From assembly GCA_029844215.1 (NCBI GenBank), contig CM056740.1, positions 22,611,873-22,675,872 on the forward strand: a stretch of DNA of 64,000 bases, in the 5' to 3' direction. The position numbers and the translations under genes were made by a program. Below the pieces are notes generated by a model, which worked only from the letters and a program-made list of their open reading frames with translations, made no database searches and had not been told where the DNA came from. This document shows, piece by piece, positions 21,576 through 34,731 of the stretch. Source of the DNA: Przewalskia tangutica (taxonomy: Eukaryota > Streptophyta > Magnoliopsida > Solanales > Solanaceae). Numbering within the stretch: position 1 is the first letter of the stretch; each line of letters begins with the position of its first letter.

Positions 21576-22668
21576 CTGGGCGATAACTACGTATGGTGAT
21601 GAACCACCATCGATCCCGGCGTCGAGTCGTAACATCCGCGCCACTTCCTGGACAATTTCACAAAATGGCCCGCTGGCCGCAAGCATAACAAGCTATCAAG
21701 TAGTACGACACTCCACATAAGAACACCTACCACAACGCCATACTGGCGCGGGTGGCCTCTGCTAACACCCCTTCCTCTCCGAACCATCAATCAGAATCGA
21801 CTGCAGGCTAAGTCATCCCACCGTATCCTCCTACTAGGACATTCTCTCTCACACGGCTCGACGGCTACCGTAAAACAAGCATTAGTAAAAGACGACATTT
21901 CCGATGACGCCTACCACAAAGTGAACACCGAGGAAATCAACCGGGCCGCTAGAACCTATGTAAATCGGAACTAAACCCCGAGTTCTCACCAACTCCTAAA
22001 TACCTAACGCCCCAAGTCTCGCGAGGACCACTCAGATCGGGCGGAGGCGCATAACCGGGCCACACGGTGAAGGTCCGCCTCGAAGTTACCAAAGGACCTC
22101 GTTGTTCTCGCCTCTTCGCCGTTTCGTTAATCCGCCGATCTCTACGCTCTCGCCACGCGCATAAGCTCAGACGCGGCAACGCCCATGCTCGATCAAGAGT
22201 TACTTTGTACTCCCTTCACTAGATAATCGCTAAGTCTCGTGACATATCGGCACACTATCCTCCATGTTCGCCATCAAGCGGGACATAACGAGCCAATGAG
22301 TCAAACTCGATATCAGATTCCCGGCCGCCCGCCTGCTCGCCAACATCATAAATCCATCCGCCCGAAGCTCCTCATCCGCGAGGGCAAGTGTGTAAGAAAT
22401 GCCTCAGAACTCGTCCCAACCACCGGAGGCGCATGCTTCCCGATAGTTCCCATGAATCAAACCGGCCGATCGCAGCATCACGCAACCGATGCGAACCTAA
22501 GACCACCGATCGTGGTTCAAGCCTTTACTCTCATGATCCGTCAGAATCGCGAATAAACTCCCGAGGATCTTCTCGCCCGATCCATAGAACTCGTGGATCA
22601 GAATCTCAAGAAGTCCCAAGTCTCAAACTATCTGATCTAGGTGAACTATTGGTACCGCCGAACCTCTA
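21576..22668 (-). pseudogene. gag: Gag remnant of E3, C-terminal and central part
   Basis: Read leftward from 22668: EDPREFI-like residues near 22570, a gag core with frames broken every 50-100 bases, then a basic linker. The zinc-knuckle coding sequence lies at about 21655-21705, where CYACGQ is readable but GHF is out of frame because one base of the CAG codon is missing. The N-terminal 90 or so codons lie beyond E4, at 31627-31910. Confidence 0.75.
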
Positions 22669-25600
22669 TGTCACGATTCGCTCGGTTCGGATCGTGCCTT
22701 ACCCGCACCCAAGTAGTCATACATCGAGAAAAACCAGCGGAATATAAACAACCAAGATATGAAACAAGATAAGTAAGACACGCTGGGAAAAGTTGCCTTT
22801 CAAGCATAATGTATATAAATAACCCAAAACGAATCGCTATATCCCAACCTTACAACAGTTCATGCACTTCTAAGAGTTTAAAACAACAATGGCGGACAGT
22901 GGCCCCGCCATACCCTCAATACGAATATCTACAACGCACAGGACCATACTAAATGCTAAGCTTCCGAGAAACGGAGCTTTCCAACGCTGGGTGATCCTAA
23001 GAACGGATCAACGTGAGAGTACCTTTACTCATGCAGATGAACGCAGCTTCCGGGCGAGGTCGACAACAGTACCAAGTATGTGAAATCAAAATATCAGAAA
23101 TGAAATCATAGTAGTCTATATAAGGCAGTGAGACATGTATGATAAGCCAAAACTACGCTTCACAATAAATAAGCAATATGTCAAGTCGTGACTCATGCCT
23201 CAAAGTCATCACAATAGAACTGCACGGTAAGTGCGACGGCGAGCCGACTACTAAAACCCACAGCATCAACAAGGTCATAAATCAGATTACGAGATCTGTC
23301 TGAGGCCACATGATCAAAGCCGCCACTCGCCCGCAGATCTAATGTGCGCATCTAGTCCCGAACTTCCCGCACCGCGATAGGCCAAACAGATAGGCCCGCA
23401 TGAGGTATAACCCCGCATCGAGGGTAGCTACTCCCGCAGCCGCCCTAGACACGCCGTCCGCATGGCTACAAGAACCGCATGACCACAAGGGCCGCGATAC
23501 TAACTCGGAACTCCCGCAGCTCGCAAGATAGGCCATACACTCCGCATAAGGTATTCTCGAATCATGTGTCCATCGACCGCTGAGTCTACCCCAGACGGAG
23601 GGCAGCTTAACCCCTGAGTTATGAATGATATAATATCAACATAACCGATTATTGCTAAACAACATAAGCACAACAAGGAAAACCCATTTACACATATATC
23701 ACAAGATACTAACTCACGTAGCATCCTAACATGTTTACTTATCCAACAACAAGAAAATATTACAAGACTATCACAAATCAATACAATCAAGTTATTCACA
23801 CAAGGTACTTTCTACATTATGTTAACAAGTTCGGTTGTTAGCCCCAAAGTACTTCATGTATTACTCTTTAAAAGATCCGCTTTTTACAAAAGTCACACAA
23901 TAACCGTAGTATAAAAATAGAGTAATTATCTTTTGAAGTTCATTAAAACACTTCTCCTTGTAAAATAAAGTAACAACATTCTTTTCCTAACGTTCAAGTT
24001 TACCTAATTTCAATTACTCAAGTTTCTCATTTTCGAAAGGGTTTGTAGTTCATAGTTTTAATCCTTTAAAACAATTTGAGAAACATATACCCTAAGTGAG
24101 TAGTTATTATTATTCGTAATAATCTTATTACAAAGAACATGATCTAGTAAATGTAATATCATTTTGTCTCATCTTAACTCCTATGCAGATGGAAGTTTCT
24201 ACTAGTTTTAATAATACCTTATTAGTCAAAATAATTCCCTTTATTAGCGCTGCTGTGGTTTGTTCGACACTTATTCTGATTGGTAAAACATCATTCCTTT
24301 TGAAATGTTTTCAGTTCTTTATTATTCAGGCTTAAGCCGTGAGGCATTCCGCAAGTGTTATTCAGGCTTAAGCCGTGAGGCATTGCCGTAAGTATTATTC
24401 AGGCTTAAGTCAAAGACATTGCCGTAGTTATTATTCAGTTAACACATGACGCTCACCGCACTATATATATTGTAAAATATCATGCTTTAGGAAGAATCAC
24501 ATACCTTCTCGCAAAACCTCCCGCCAAGTTGAATATGTCGCGCAGAGTATCGACTCATAATACCAACACGCCTATCAACGCCCGTGATCAGATCGCATAA
24601 AAGTTCTAAGCAGAGGGTTCGTTATTCTATGGTCATTTGGGCAGCACTTCCTACCCGTGAGCTACTCAAGTTCATCGGAAAACAAATTCCCATGTAAGTA
24701 CGCCTATTATTCATCTTTTAAACCCTTCATCGTGATAATACCAATTCTATTCTCGCAATATCCTTCTAAGTATTTAATACTTATTCCTATACTTCTACAA
24801 GATATATATTCTAATTACAAAAGGAGGATAAGGTTATTTACCCTGTAAGCCCAATAATATCCTAGATAAAAGTCGCACCGAGCAAGGTTTAGCTCCTAAG
24901 TTGTGCGCATCCAGAGTCTAATAACACCTAGAAGTTCTTCACAACTTCTACTAAGGACTAAGGGATTTGGGCTAGGTAATTCGGCATTATAACGATACTA
25001 AGGCAACTTTTCTACCAAGGAGGGGGTAGTGTTTCGGCTAGGCTAGCTTTAGAGGGGGCTCTGCCAGGGCTTCTCAAAAGGGAGGGTGTGTTTGGACGAA
25101 ACAACAAGAGGGAGAGGGGGATTTGAGACTTAGATAGATTGCTCAATTTAGATGAAATAACTCTTCAACAAGGGGGTATTTATAGGTCAAGACACGCCAA
25201 CCAATGGCCAAGATTATGCCAAGTGCAAGGCAAGTGTAGGGTGAGGATTTAGGCAAGTGTCCTCGCCAACTTGCACACAAAATATCCTACCAACTCCAAG
25301 ACAAAACAAGCCATCCCAATCGCCCTATTGCCGCAGGACATCCATCAATGAGAGGGTGACAAGTGTCGCCTCTCGCTGGTCCAACGTGGTCGCCTCTCTA
25401 AAAATCCGCAAAAATTAGAAATGACATAGCCTAATTTATCCTACGCGAAGTCAGGTAAAACGCTTCGCCGAAAACGACTCTAAACGGGTGTCAGGTACAA
25501 AGTGGAATTCGCCCAAGCCAACTAGTGGGGTGACACGTGTCGCCTCCTACTCGCCCAAAATATTTCACCTTCCAAAATATCCATAATGGCCAAAATCTCA

Positions 25601-25828
25601 AAACAAAGTGGCCCTACAAAACCGCTTTCCAAAATAAAATTCCATAATTCTCTAAAATTCCAAGAAGTCCGAATACCAACTGGGAATCCAATTCCATAAA
25701 CGAATCTTTTTCCTTCCCAAAACCCTAAACTTTTCCGTGGAAAATCACCTCTTTCTTCCATTCCACTCCAATGTCAGATTCTCGCACGCACGCCCTCGCA
25801 TACATACCTTGGAACTACTGGTATAACA
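22669..25828 (-). repeat. 3' LTR of E4
   Basis: 3160 bp. It begins TGTCACGATTCG and ends TGGTATAACA. It includes GATGCGGGG/ATGAGGTAT-type units at about 23395-23560 and three AGGCTTAAGCCG-type repeats at about 24330-24440. A TATTTATAGG (reverse TATA) is at about 25177-25187. It aligns end to end with 28461-31626. Confidence 0.9.
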
Positions 25829-26140
25829 TTCTCCTTCCTTAGAAACATTCATTCCGAATGTTCCTTCTAGGTATCAAACAAACAGCGCCAAGATAGTCCT
25901 TATCGCTATACTTACTAAACAACCATGCCACACCGTCACAACACAACAAGCGCACATACTTATCTCCAAGTCCACGAGGAATCACTCTATCACAAAAACT
26001 CCTACTCGAGATCTAAAAAGATACTCCTTCGCCTACTTTACAAACGAATGATCACACCTATGCCCGTAATACATGCTCGTTTCTTCCTTACCCGTCGTGG
26101 ATACCACTTTTGTCACTTTGTCGCGAGCCCCGCCTCCGAC
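25829..26140 (-). other. Purine tract and 3' untranslated end of E4
   Basis: TTCTCCTTCCTTAG (reverse of the tract) follows the LTR. The hairpin is degraded (AACATTCATTCCGAATGTT). The rest is conserved with the same region of E3, E5 and E6, with no coding signal recognised. Confidence 0.6.
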
Positions 26141-26839
26141 GCACTAACAAATGGTACCGCCGCTTATGATCCTCGAGGATGTCGTACACTTCTTGTACGC
26201 CGAACTCTTACCACCTTCATATCGCTTAGTTTCCAAATCTCGGTTACTATCTCTAACGTGGTCATCATTAATCGGGAACACTCGCGGATTTCCGATACTT
26301 TCCGAACATAACAATACGAAGATCGGACGCATCGCCTCCTAAGTCGGACGGCAATGCTAACATATAGGCAACCTGGCCTAATCTTCACATGAACTCAAAA
26401 GGCCCAAAGTAACACGCTAAGTTTCTCGCTTTCCAAAACTCACACCCTATCCACAAATTACCGGAACAAACTCAACCAACTATCTCAACCTTGCCAACAT
26501 CGAACCAATCGATCAACAACTTATACTTCCGCCTACAAGGCTTCCTAAGGCGACATCCGAATCAAAATGGTAGCTTAAACATTCTCTACAGAGACAACAA
26601 TCCCTACAACTATTCCCCGAAATCCAAACATCGCCCGAGGCGAATGCGATTCGAGACTTACTCCGAGTTCTTAACCCCGCTCGTAAAACTTCCAAAAAAG
26701 GAAACAGCTGCACTGGCTCCACTGTCACATAAGGTAGGCACTCCGCAGCCTTACAACCTTTCTCGATATAATCACCCCTACCGAGTACACACTGGCCTTT
26801 GCTGTAAGACAAGACGGCCGACTCTCGGCCCGACCATCG
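26141..26839 (-). pseudogene. pol: Integrase remnant of E4
   Basis: Nucleotide alignment with 20216-21021 and 38510-39290 identifies it. Readable minus-strand pieces include YVRKVSEIRECS (26388 leftward, the shifted HVSMLRK region) and SKSRIAFASGDVWISG with YHFDSDVALGSLVGG (26854-26513, shifted core and post-core). No catalytic motif is in frame. Confidence 0.72.
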
Positions 26840-27395
26840 GTCGAATGTATCCATGAACTCGCACGTTGGTTAACTAAACTGGGCCTAACATCCTAGTGAC
26901 TCCTACCACCCGGCGGACCACCAAAACTGACCCCACCACCAAACAGCCACGGGTCGACCCGCCACATGGCCTCCACCCAACCCGCAAGGCGCAAACACTA
27001 GCTCCCCGATTCGAACAATCTCACCAATCACGTTATTTAAAACCTAGCGGTCTTTACCCTCTTTCATTCCACATTACCCAGTGATTCATCCCACAAAATA
27101 TCTCACGATACTATGCACCTCGACAAGGGTCAAACACGGTAATTCTTTTACCAAAGATGGCCTCGCCTCTAAGGTCTCTACGCATACATCCTAAGGCTCC
27201 ACTTTCTATCCCCAATCTTTCCCGATTAACTAATCATGATTCCCAATCACGCTTAACACAATGCTATCTCAACATAATACTTAAGATATTCGCTACACAT
27301 ATAAATCTCTAAAGGGTTAAGGATATACCAGATTCACGCCGCACTTCCCTTAGGTCGTTTAATCAAACCCGCCGGGCGCATACCGGGAAGGTGAT
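26840..27395 (-). other. Anonymous segment replacing PR-RT-RNase H in E4
   Basis: This is the E4 copy of the segment described for E3, with GGGTCGACCCG at about 26944 in place of the perfect inverted repeat. No protein recognised. Confidence 0.68.
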
Positions 27396-28257
27396 GAACT
27401 ATCCATCGATCCTCGGCCGAGTCTCTACATCCGCACCACCCTTGGCCGGACAATTCCTCGCAAATGGCCCCGCTGGCCGCGAAACATAACAAGCCGACGC
27501 GAGGAACGACACTCCCACGATGACATCGACCACAACGGCCACACCGAGCGGGGTGACTCTCTCGCTAACACCCTCCTCTCCAACCACCGTGATCCACAAT
27601 CGTCTAGTAGGTCGAGTCCTCGCATTTGTATCCTTCCTCATAGAACATTCTTGCTATACGGCTCCTGACGGCCGCAATAAAAACAAGCACCGTGAAAAAG
27701 ACGGCACTTCCCGATGACACCGCCACATCGGAACACCGAGGAAAATCAACCTCGCGAGGACACTCGCATCGGGCGGAGGCGCATGTCTAATCTGCCACAG
27801 GCATTCGCCGAGAGTTACCAAATGATCCCGCCAATCGCCCTCTTCGCCGCTTCCTGGCCACTCGCCGATCTCTACCTCTCTCACCACGCACATAATCTCG
27901 AACGCAAGCCTGCTCGCCCTCGATCAAGAGCTACTCCTCACAACCCTTCTTTAGATAAGCATCAATATCCTTGGAATACCGACATAAAATACTGCCGCCA
28001 ATTCCTTTGCTAGCAACAGGCCGTCTCCTTCCAATCCATATTTTCTCGCTTCCCCGTGGAACCGAAAGTCCAGATGTCATGACCGCAGAGGAATCGCCGC
28101 CACGGCTAAACTCATCACACTGGCGACGCCTCGTAATCCTCGCATGAAGCATCACCTCAGTGATGATTGGGCCTGTGCTCTTCTAAATCTCTCAGATTTA
28201 CTCGCAGCCTCCTTCACCGCTTTGCTCTTCTCGCCCGAGTTGCTCGACGCGAGGCAT
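27396..28257 (-). pseudogene. gag: Gag remnant of E4
   Basis: The start is placed at 28257 (minus-strand ATGCCTCGCG). The knuckle region is at about 27440-27500, where CYVSRPAGPFARNCPAKGG is the frameshifted reading of a CCHC motif. Frames 27893-27654 and 28155-27931 cover the core in broken registers. Nothing longer than about 80 residues is in frame. Confidence 0.73.
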
Positions 28258-28367
28258 CACCGTAAAGGAAAGGAATACGTTAGAGGGTCCAACTTATAAC
28301 ACGCCTCTAAAGCACGATCTCGAGTGAGAAGAATGGAAACCAATCCTAAATATCCTATAGCCTCCTC

Positions 28368-28400
28368 GATTATGGTGTGGTGCACAACACACCGATAATC
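28368..28400 (-). other. Leader hairpin with GTGCAC loop (E4)
   Basis: GATTAT and GATAATC arms flank GTGCAC at 28380-28385. Confidence 0.6.
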
Positions 28401-28444
28401 AAGACTCTACTAGATACGGCTCAGACACTTTCCGAGGATTAATC

Positions 28445-28456
28445 GCTTCGATACTA
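28445..28456 (-). other. Primer binding site of E4
   Basis: The minus strand reads TAGTATCGAAGC, an altered initiator-Met site, followed by AAAA up to the LTR at 28461. Confidence 0.68.
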
Positions 28457-28460
28457 CTTT

Positions 28461-31400
28461 TGTCACGACTGCCTGGCCCGTGGATCGTGCCTTACCCGCA
28501 CCCAAGTAGTCATACATCGTAGAAAACCAGCGGAATATAAAACAACCAAGATATGAAACAAGATAAGTAAGACACGCTGGAAAAGTTGCCTTTCGCATAA
28601 TGTATATAAATAACCCAAAACGAATAGCTACATCCCAACCTTACAAATGTCTACATGCACTCTAAGAGTTTAAAACAACAATGGCGGGACAGGCCCCGCC
28701 ATACCCCAATACGAATATCTACAACGATTGGACCATACCAAAATGCTAAGCTTCCGAGAAACGGAGCTTTCCCAACGCCAAGCGGTGATCCTAAGAACGG
28801 ATCAACAGAGGAGTACCTTTACCTGCAGATGAACGCACTTCAAGGAGGTCGCATAACAGTACCAAGTATGTGAAATCAAAATATCAGAATGAAATCATAG
28901 TAGTCTATATAAGGCAGAGACATGTATGATAAGCCAAAACTACGCTTCACAATAAATAAGCGATCATGTCAAGTCGTGGACTCATGCCTCAAAGTCATCA
29001 CAATAGAACCGCACGGTAATGCGGCGTAGCTGACTACTAAAACCTACAGCACTAACAAGGTCATAAATCAGATTATGAGATTTGTCTGCATCACATGATC
29101 AAAGCCGCCACTCGCCCGCAGATCTAATGTGCGCATCTAGTCCTCGAACTTCCCGCAGCCCGCATAGGCCAAACAGATAGGCCCGCATGAGGTATAACCC
29201 CGCATCGAGGGTAGCTACTCCCTGCAGCCGCCCTAGACACGCCGTCCGCATGGCTACAAGAACCGCATGACCACAAGGGCCGTGATACTAACTCGAACTC
29301 CCAGCCTCGCATAGGCCATACTGCACTGCATAAGGTATTCTCGAATCATAGGTCCATCGACCGCTGAGTCTACCCCGCGTCGGAGGCGCTTAACCCTGAG
29401 TTATGAATGATATAATATCAACATAACCGATTATTGCTAAACAACATAAGCACAACAAGGAAAACCCTTTACACATATATCACAAGATACTAACTCACGT
29501 AGCATCCTAACATGTTTACTTATCCAATAACAAGAAAATATTACAAGACTATCACAAATCAATACAATCAAGTTATTCACACAAGGTACTTTCTACATTA
29601 TGTTAACAAGTTCGTTGTTAGCCCCAAAGTACTTCATGTATTACTCTTTTAAAAGATCCGCTTTTTACAAAAGTCACACAATAACCGTAGTATAAAAATA
29701 GAGTAATTATCTTTGAAGTTCATTAAAACACTTCTCCTTGTAAAATCAAGTAACAACATTCTTTTCCTAACGTTCAAGTTTACCTAATTTCAATTACTCA
29801 AGTTTCTCATTTTCGAAAGGGTTTGTAGTTCATAGTTTTAATCCTTTAAAACAATTTGAGAAACATATACCCTAGGTGTGAGTAGGTTATTATTATTCGT
29901 AACACTCTTATTACAAAGACCATGATCTAGTAAATGTAATATCATTTTGTCTCATCTTAACTCCTATGCATGGAAGTTTCTACTAGTTTTAATAATACCT
30001 TATTAGTCAAAATAATTCCCTTTATTAGCTGATGTGGTTTGTTCGACACTTATTCGATTGGTAAAACATCATTCCTTTTGAAATGTTTTCGCTTCTTTAT
30101 TATTCAGCTTAAGCCAGGCATTACATGCAGTGTTATTCAGCTTAAGCCGAGGCATTGCCGTAAGTATTATTCAGCTTAAGTCAAAGACATTGCCGTAGTT
30201 ATTATTCGATTAACACATGTACGCGTCACCGCATCATATATATATTGTAAAATATCATGCTTTAGGAAGAATCACATACCTTCTCGCGAAAACCTCCCGC
30301 CAAGTTGAATATGTCGCGCGCAGAGTATCGACTATAATACCAACACGCCTATCAACGCCCGCATCAGATCGCATAAAGTTCTAAGCAGAGGGTTCGTTAT
30401 TCTATGGTCATTTGGGCAGACTTCCCTACCCGTGAGCTACTCAAGTTCATCAGGAAAACAGTCCCATGTAAGTACGCTCTATTATTCATCTTTAAACCCT
30501 TCTACCGTGATAATGATTCAATTCTATTCTGCAATATCCTTCTAAGTATTTAATACTTATTCCTATACTTCTACAAAGATATATATTCTAATTACAAAAG
30601 GAGGATAAGGTTATTTACCTCGTAAGCCCAATAATATCCTAGATAAAAGTCGCTACCGAGCAAGGTTTAGCTCCTAAGTTGTGCGCCAGAGTCTAATAAC
30701 ACCTTAGAAGTTCTTCACAACTTCTACTAAGGACTAAGGGATTTGGGCTAGGTAATTCGGGCATTATAACGATACTAGAAGGCAACTTTTCTACCAAGGG
30801 AGGGGGTAGTGTTTCGCTAGGCTAGCTTTAGAGGGGGTTGCTCTGGCCAGTGGCTTCTCAAAAGGGAGGGTGTGTTTGGACGAAACAACAAGAGGGAGAG
30901 GGGATTTGAGACTTAGATAGATTGCTCAATTTAGGATGAAATAACTCTTCAACAAGGGGGTATTTATAGGTCAAGACATGGCCAACCAATGGCCAAGATT
31001 ATGCCAAGTGCAAGGCAAGTGTAGGGTGAGGATTTAGGCAAGTGTCCTCGCCAACTTGCACACAAAATATCCTACCAACTCCAAGACAAAACAAGCCATC
31101 CAATCGCCCTATTGCCGCGTGACATCCATCAATGAGAGGTGACAAGTGTCGCCTCTCTCGTTGGTCCAACGTGTTGCGTCTCTCGGAAAAATCCGCAAAA
31201 ATTAGAAATGACATAGCCGGAATTTATCCTACGCGAAGTGTGTAAAACGCTTCAAAAAACGACTCTAAACGGGTGTTGTGTACAAAGTGGAATTCGTCCA
31301 AGCCAACTAGGGGGGGGTGACACGTGTCGCCCTCCTACTCGTCCAAAATATTTCACCTTCCGAAAATATCCATAATGGCCAAAATCTCGAAAACAAAGTG

Positions 31401-31626
31401 GGCCCCACAAAACCGTTTCCGAAAATAAAATTCCATAATTCTCTAAAATTCCAAGAAGTCCGAATACCAAATCTGGGAATCCAATTCCCATAAACGAATC
31501 TTTTTCCTTCCCAAAACCCGGAAACTTTTCCGTGGAAAAATCACCTCTTTCTTCCATTCCAATTCCAATGTCGTATTCTCGTACGTACGTCCTCGCATAC
31601 ATACCTTGGAACTACGGGGTATAACA
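28461..31626 (-). repeat. 5' LTR of E4
   Basis: 3166 bp, the partner of 22669-25828 and ending GGGGTATAACA. The reverse TATA (TATTTATAGG) is at 30961-30970. Differences from the 3' LTR are mostly one- or two-base gaps. The last 400 bases here are cleaner than in the 3' LTR, for example TACGGGGTATAACA against TACTGGTATAACA. Confidence 0.9.
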
Positions 31627-31910
31627 CTCTGACTCTCGTCTGTCCTCATTCCTAGCCACAAGCCTAGCTAGTAACTGGGCCATCTCCTTGTAACCATATC
31701 CTCGACTCCTGGCCGTGGGACTAGAGGCTCAGGTATCGTGGTCTCGTGAGCTACCGCATCGCACGCTTCTAAACTCTCTGGGCTAGCGTCGCAGAACTCC
31801 CGAATGAAGCACTGTCTCGATTAATGATCGGGCTTATGCCTCGTAACTCTCAGTATTCTACTCGCAGCCTCTCTCGCCGCCCGCTTCTTCGGTTGTCTTG
31901 CGTGAGGCAT
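31627..31910 (-). pseudogene. gag: Gag N-terminus of E3 (right of E4)
   Basis: The minus-strand start is placed at 31910 (ATGCCTCACG). The segment 31695-31650 reads EMAQLLARLVARNED in one frame, aligning with EMAQLFARIVARHED in E1. It continues at 22668 across E4. The intervening sequence is in mixed frames. Confidence 0.78.
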
Positions 31911-32016
31911 AATTAGCACATACGAATACGCTGAGGAGTCCAACTTATAACACGGCTCTAAGGCACGATCTCGAGTGAGAAGAATGGAAACTAATCCTAA
32001 ATATCTCGCACTCCTC

Positions 32017-32102
32017 GATTATAGGTGTGCACAACACGCCGATAATCCGGACTCTACTAGATACGGCTCAGACACTTTCCGAGGATTAATCGCTCGATAC
32101 CA
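32017..32102 (-). other. Leader hairpin and primer binding site of E3
   Basis: The hairpin is 32017-32047 with GTGCAC at 32027-32032. The PBS is 32092-32102, reading TGGTATCGAGC on the minus strand (one base short in CAG). The LTR starts at 32107. Confidence 0.7.
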
Positions 32103-32106
32103 CTTT

Positions 32107-34731
32107 TGTCACGACCCGACCCCGGGCCCGTGACTGGTGCCTTACCCCGGGCACCCTAGTGATACAACATCAGAGAAAATCAGCGAAAATCAAAACTTAC
32201 ACATGAAACAAGATATACAATAAGAAAAATAGGCTAACCAAACGATACCTTATCGCGTATATATAAAAAGATTAAACTCGAAGCTACATCCCTTTACAAA
32301 CTCCCGCCACACAACAAGATTTCTGCACTTCTAAGAATGTTATAACAACAACGACGGACAGGGCTCGCCATACCCGAATGTAAGTACCTACAACGACAGG
32401 ACTATACGAAAGATAAGCCTCCGAGAAACGGAGCTTCCCAAAATGCTGAATCGTGATCCTATGAGCGAGGATCAACAATCGTGTACTCTACCGCGGCATG
32501 AACGCAGCCCCGGGGAGGTCGAGACAACAGTACCAAGTATGTGAAATCAGAAAGTATCAAATAAAATCATAACATTTTAAAACCAATTACAAATACGCAT
32601 TTAACAACCAATTTAACCGCACATAGTGCCACATCATAAACAAGAGCAAAATAGATATAACGTAACTGGTCTTTTCTAGGCCGCTAATGATCGAAGCAAG
32701 GCCAATCGCCCATAGTATCATTATGCGAGCCTAATCCTGGCACTCCCGCAGACCGCATAGACCACCTACGTCCGCATTAGGTATTCTCGACGGGGTAGCT
32801 AACCTCGGCATCAACTGACTCGCAGACGCATAGTCACCGGACCGCGTGAGGTATTCTCGATCGGCGTATACACCCGAGTGATCATCCTGGAACTCCCGCA
32901 GCTCCGCATAGGTCTCATGGACCCGCATGAGGTATTCCTCGCATCGGGGGCGGCTAACCCTCGGCATAACAAGTCAGGGGGGTAAGTGATATAATACCAG
33001 CATAACTGCTTATCGTTAAACAATATAAGCACAACAAGAAAACCCCCTTACACAAACGTCACAAGACACTAACATGCGTAGCGTCTTAACATGTTTACTT
33101 ATCAAACCAACAAGAAAGCATTACAAGGCTATCACAAGCCAACATAGTCAAGTTACTCACACAAAAGTCACACGATACCCGTAGTATCAAAATAGAGTAA
33201 CTATCTTTTAAGTAAACCAAAACAATTTCCATACCTTCTTTTTAAAACAATCTTAAGACAAAAGCATGCCTTCCTTTTTAAACCATTTTAAGACAAAACC
33301 ATGCCTTCCTTTAAAACAAAGACACTTTTTCCTTTTTAAAGTCAAGTAGCAATATACTTTTTAAACCAAGTGTCTTACTCTTTTAAAAACAAGTAACCTA
33401 TACCTTTAAATCGAGTTACTTCTCCTTTCCCAAAATCAAGTTGTTTATAAGTCAAGTCTCTTTACTTCCAAAAATCAGTCTCTTAATCTTTAAATCATAT
33501 CTTTTAAGGAAACCAACCTCCAACTTTTAAAATGTCAAGTTATTATTTTAAATCCAATGATAAACCATTCTTTTGTTTTCATAAAGTCGTTATAAATAAC
33601 TTCCCATAAAGCTATTATAACACTTTATGTTTTAAACCAACCAAGGACAACTATTCTCATTTTCGAAATCAAGATAACTTTATTCTTTAAAAGACCACAC
33701 ACCCATTACTCATGAGTGAGGTTTTACAGCTTTTTAACATAATTCAAGTCCTTAATATTTCATAACAAGTCACTTAACTTTGGAATCAAGTCAAGGACAC
33801 AAAAGGAAAATCAAATTCCTTTAAACACACGTGCGTCTACCGCACTATATATATTTCACAACAATCATGCTAGAAAGGATAGGAAGAGGTTCACATACCT
33901 CGCGACGATTATCGACAATTAGCAAAATGCTCCAAAGTACTATAACCCTGCTAGCCTTTTCCACCATTCAAGTAGAATACGCTACTCGTAGTACTTCAAC
34001 CTATAATGGCCATAAAACGTTTATTAACTTCTAGATCCCTTCGTAGAATATTTCTATGTATCAGGTTCCATATTCTACGGAAAATTCGGCACCTCCCGTA
34101 ACCACATAAATAACCTCCACTATCAAGGCCCACTACCAAACCAACAACTCAGAGGGAATTACACGTCTAACCGGACGTGTACAATTCTGCCCTACAATAA
34201 TACTATAAGTCTACTATAATACAGTCCAATGTAAATACAGTTCAATTCTTTTTAATCATCCTTCCATAAATCATATACTCAATTATATATTACTACAACA
34301 TGTAATCTCCAATTACAATAGGGGGATAAAGATCATTACCTCGATAAGCCCAAAATTATCCAAGATTTATAAGTCGATCCTGAGCAATGTTTAGCTCCAA
34401 TTCCTTACGCTCCAACCCGCTCCAAGCAACCCTTAGAAGTTTCTAAACAACTTCTCTTAACACTTCAACTCCAAAAAGTGAAGAACACTTAGGCTTTAAA
34501 AATGGCCACTTTCGGCCAAGGCAAGGTTTCAAGGCTAGGGGTGTGAAATCTTTTCCAACTCTTGGTACACAATCTTCCTAACACCCTAAGGAAGAACACT
34601 TAAAAGTTTAAGAATTTTTGGAGAACATTTTGGTCAAGATCATAGCCAAAAACGAGAGCACTCACTAAAGGGGAGGGAGTATTTTTCAAGCTTGGAAATC
34701 TCTAAGTGTGGATGAATAAGTCTTGCACTCA
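32107..34731 (-). repeat. 5' LTR of E3, left segment
   Basis: It begins TGTCACGACCCG and runs to the ACTCA duplication of E5, resuming at 44297. It includes GCATGAGGTATTCCTCGCAT units at 32770-32950 and a long AT-rich block with repeated CAAGTC-type motifs (33180-33800). No coding content. Confidence 0.85.
34727..34731. other. Left target-site duplication of E5 (ACTCA)
   Basis: ACTCA directly before TGTCACGACCCG; it is repeated at 44292-44296. Confidence 0.92.

Larger units (their letters stand above)
22669..31626 (-). mobile_element. E4: reduced Tekay-type element inside gag of E3
   Basis: Two LTRs (22669-25828 and 28461-31626) flank a 2.6 kb internal region on the minus strand. The left flank ends CTCTA and the right flank begins CTCTG, an imperfect 5 bp duplication. 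Both flanks are gag of E3: EDPREFI-like on the left and a MAQLLARLVAR-like run on the right. It has the same reduced architecture as E3, E5 and E6. Confidence 0.87.
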
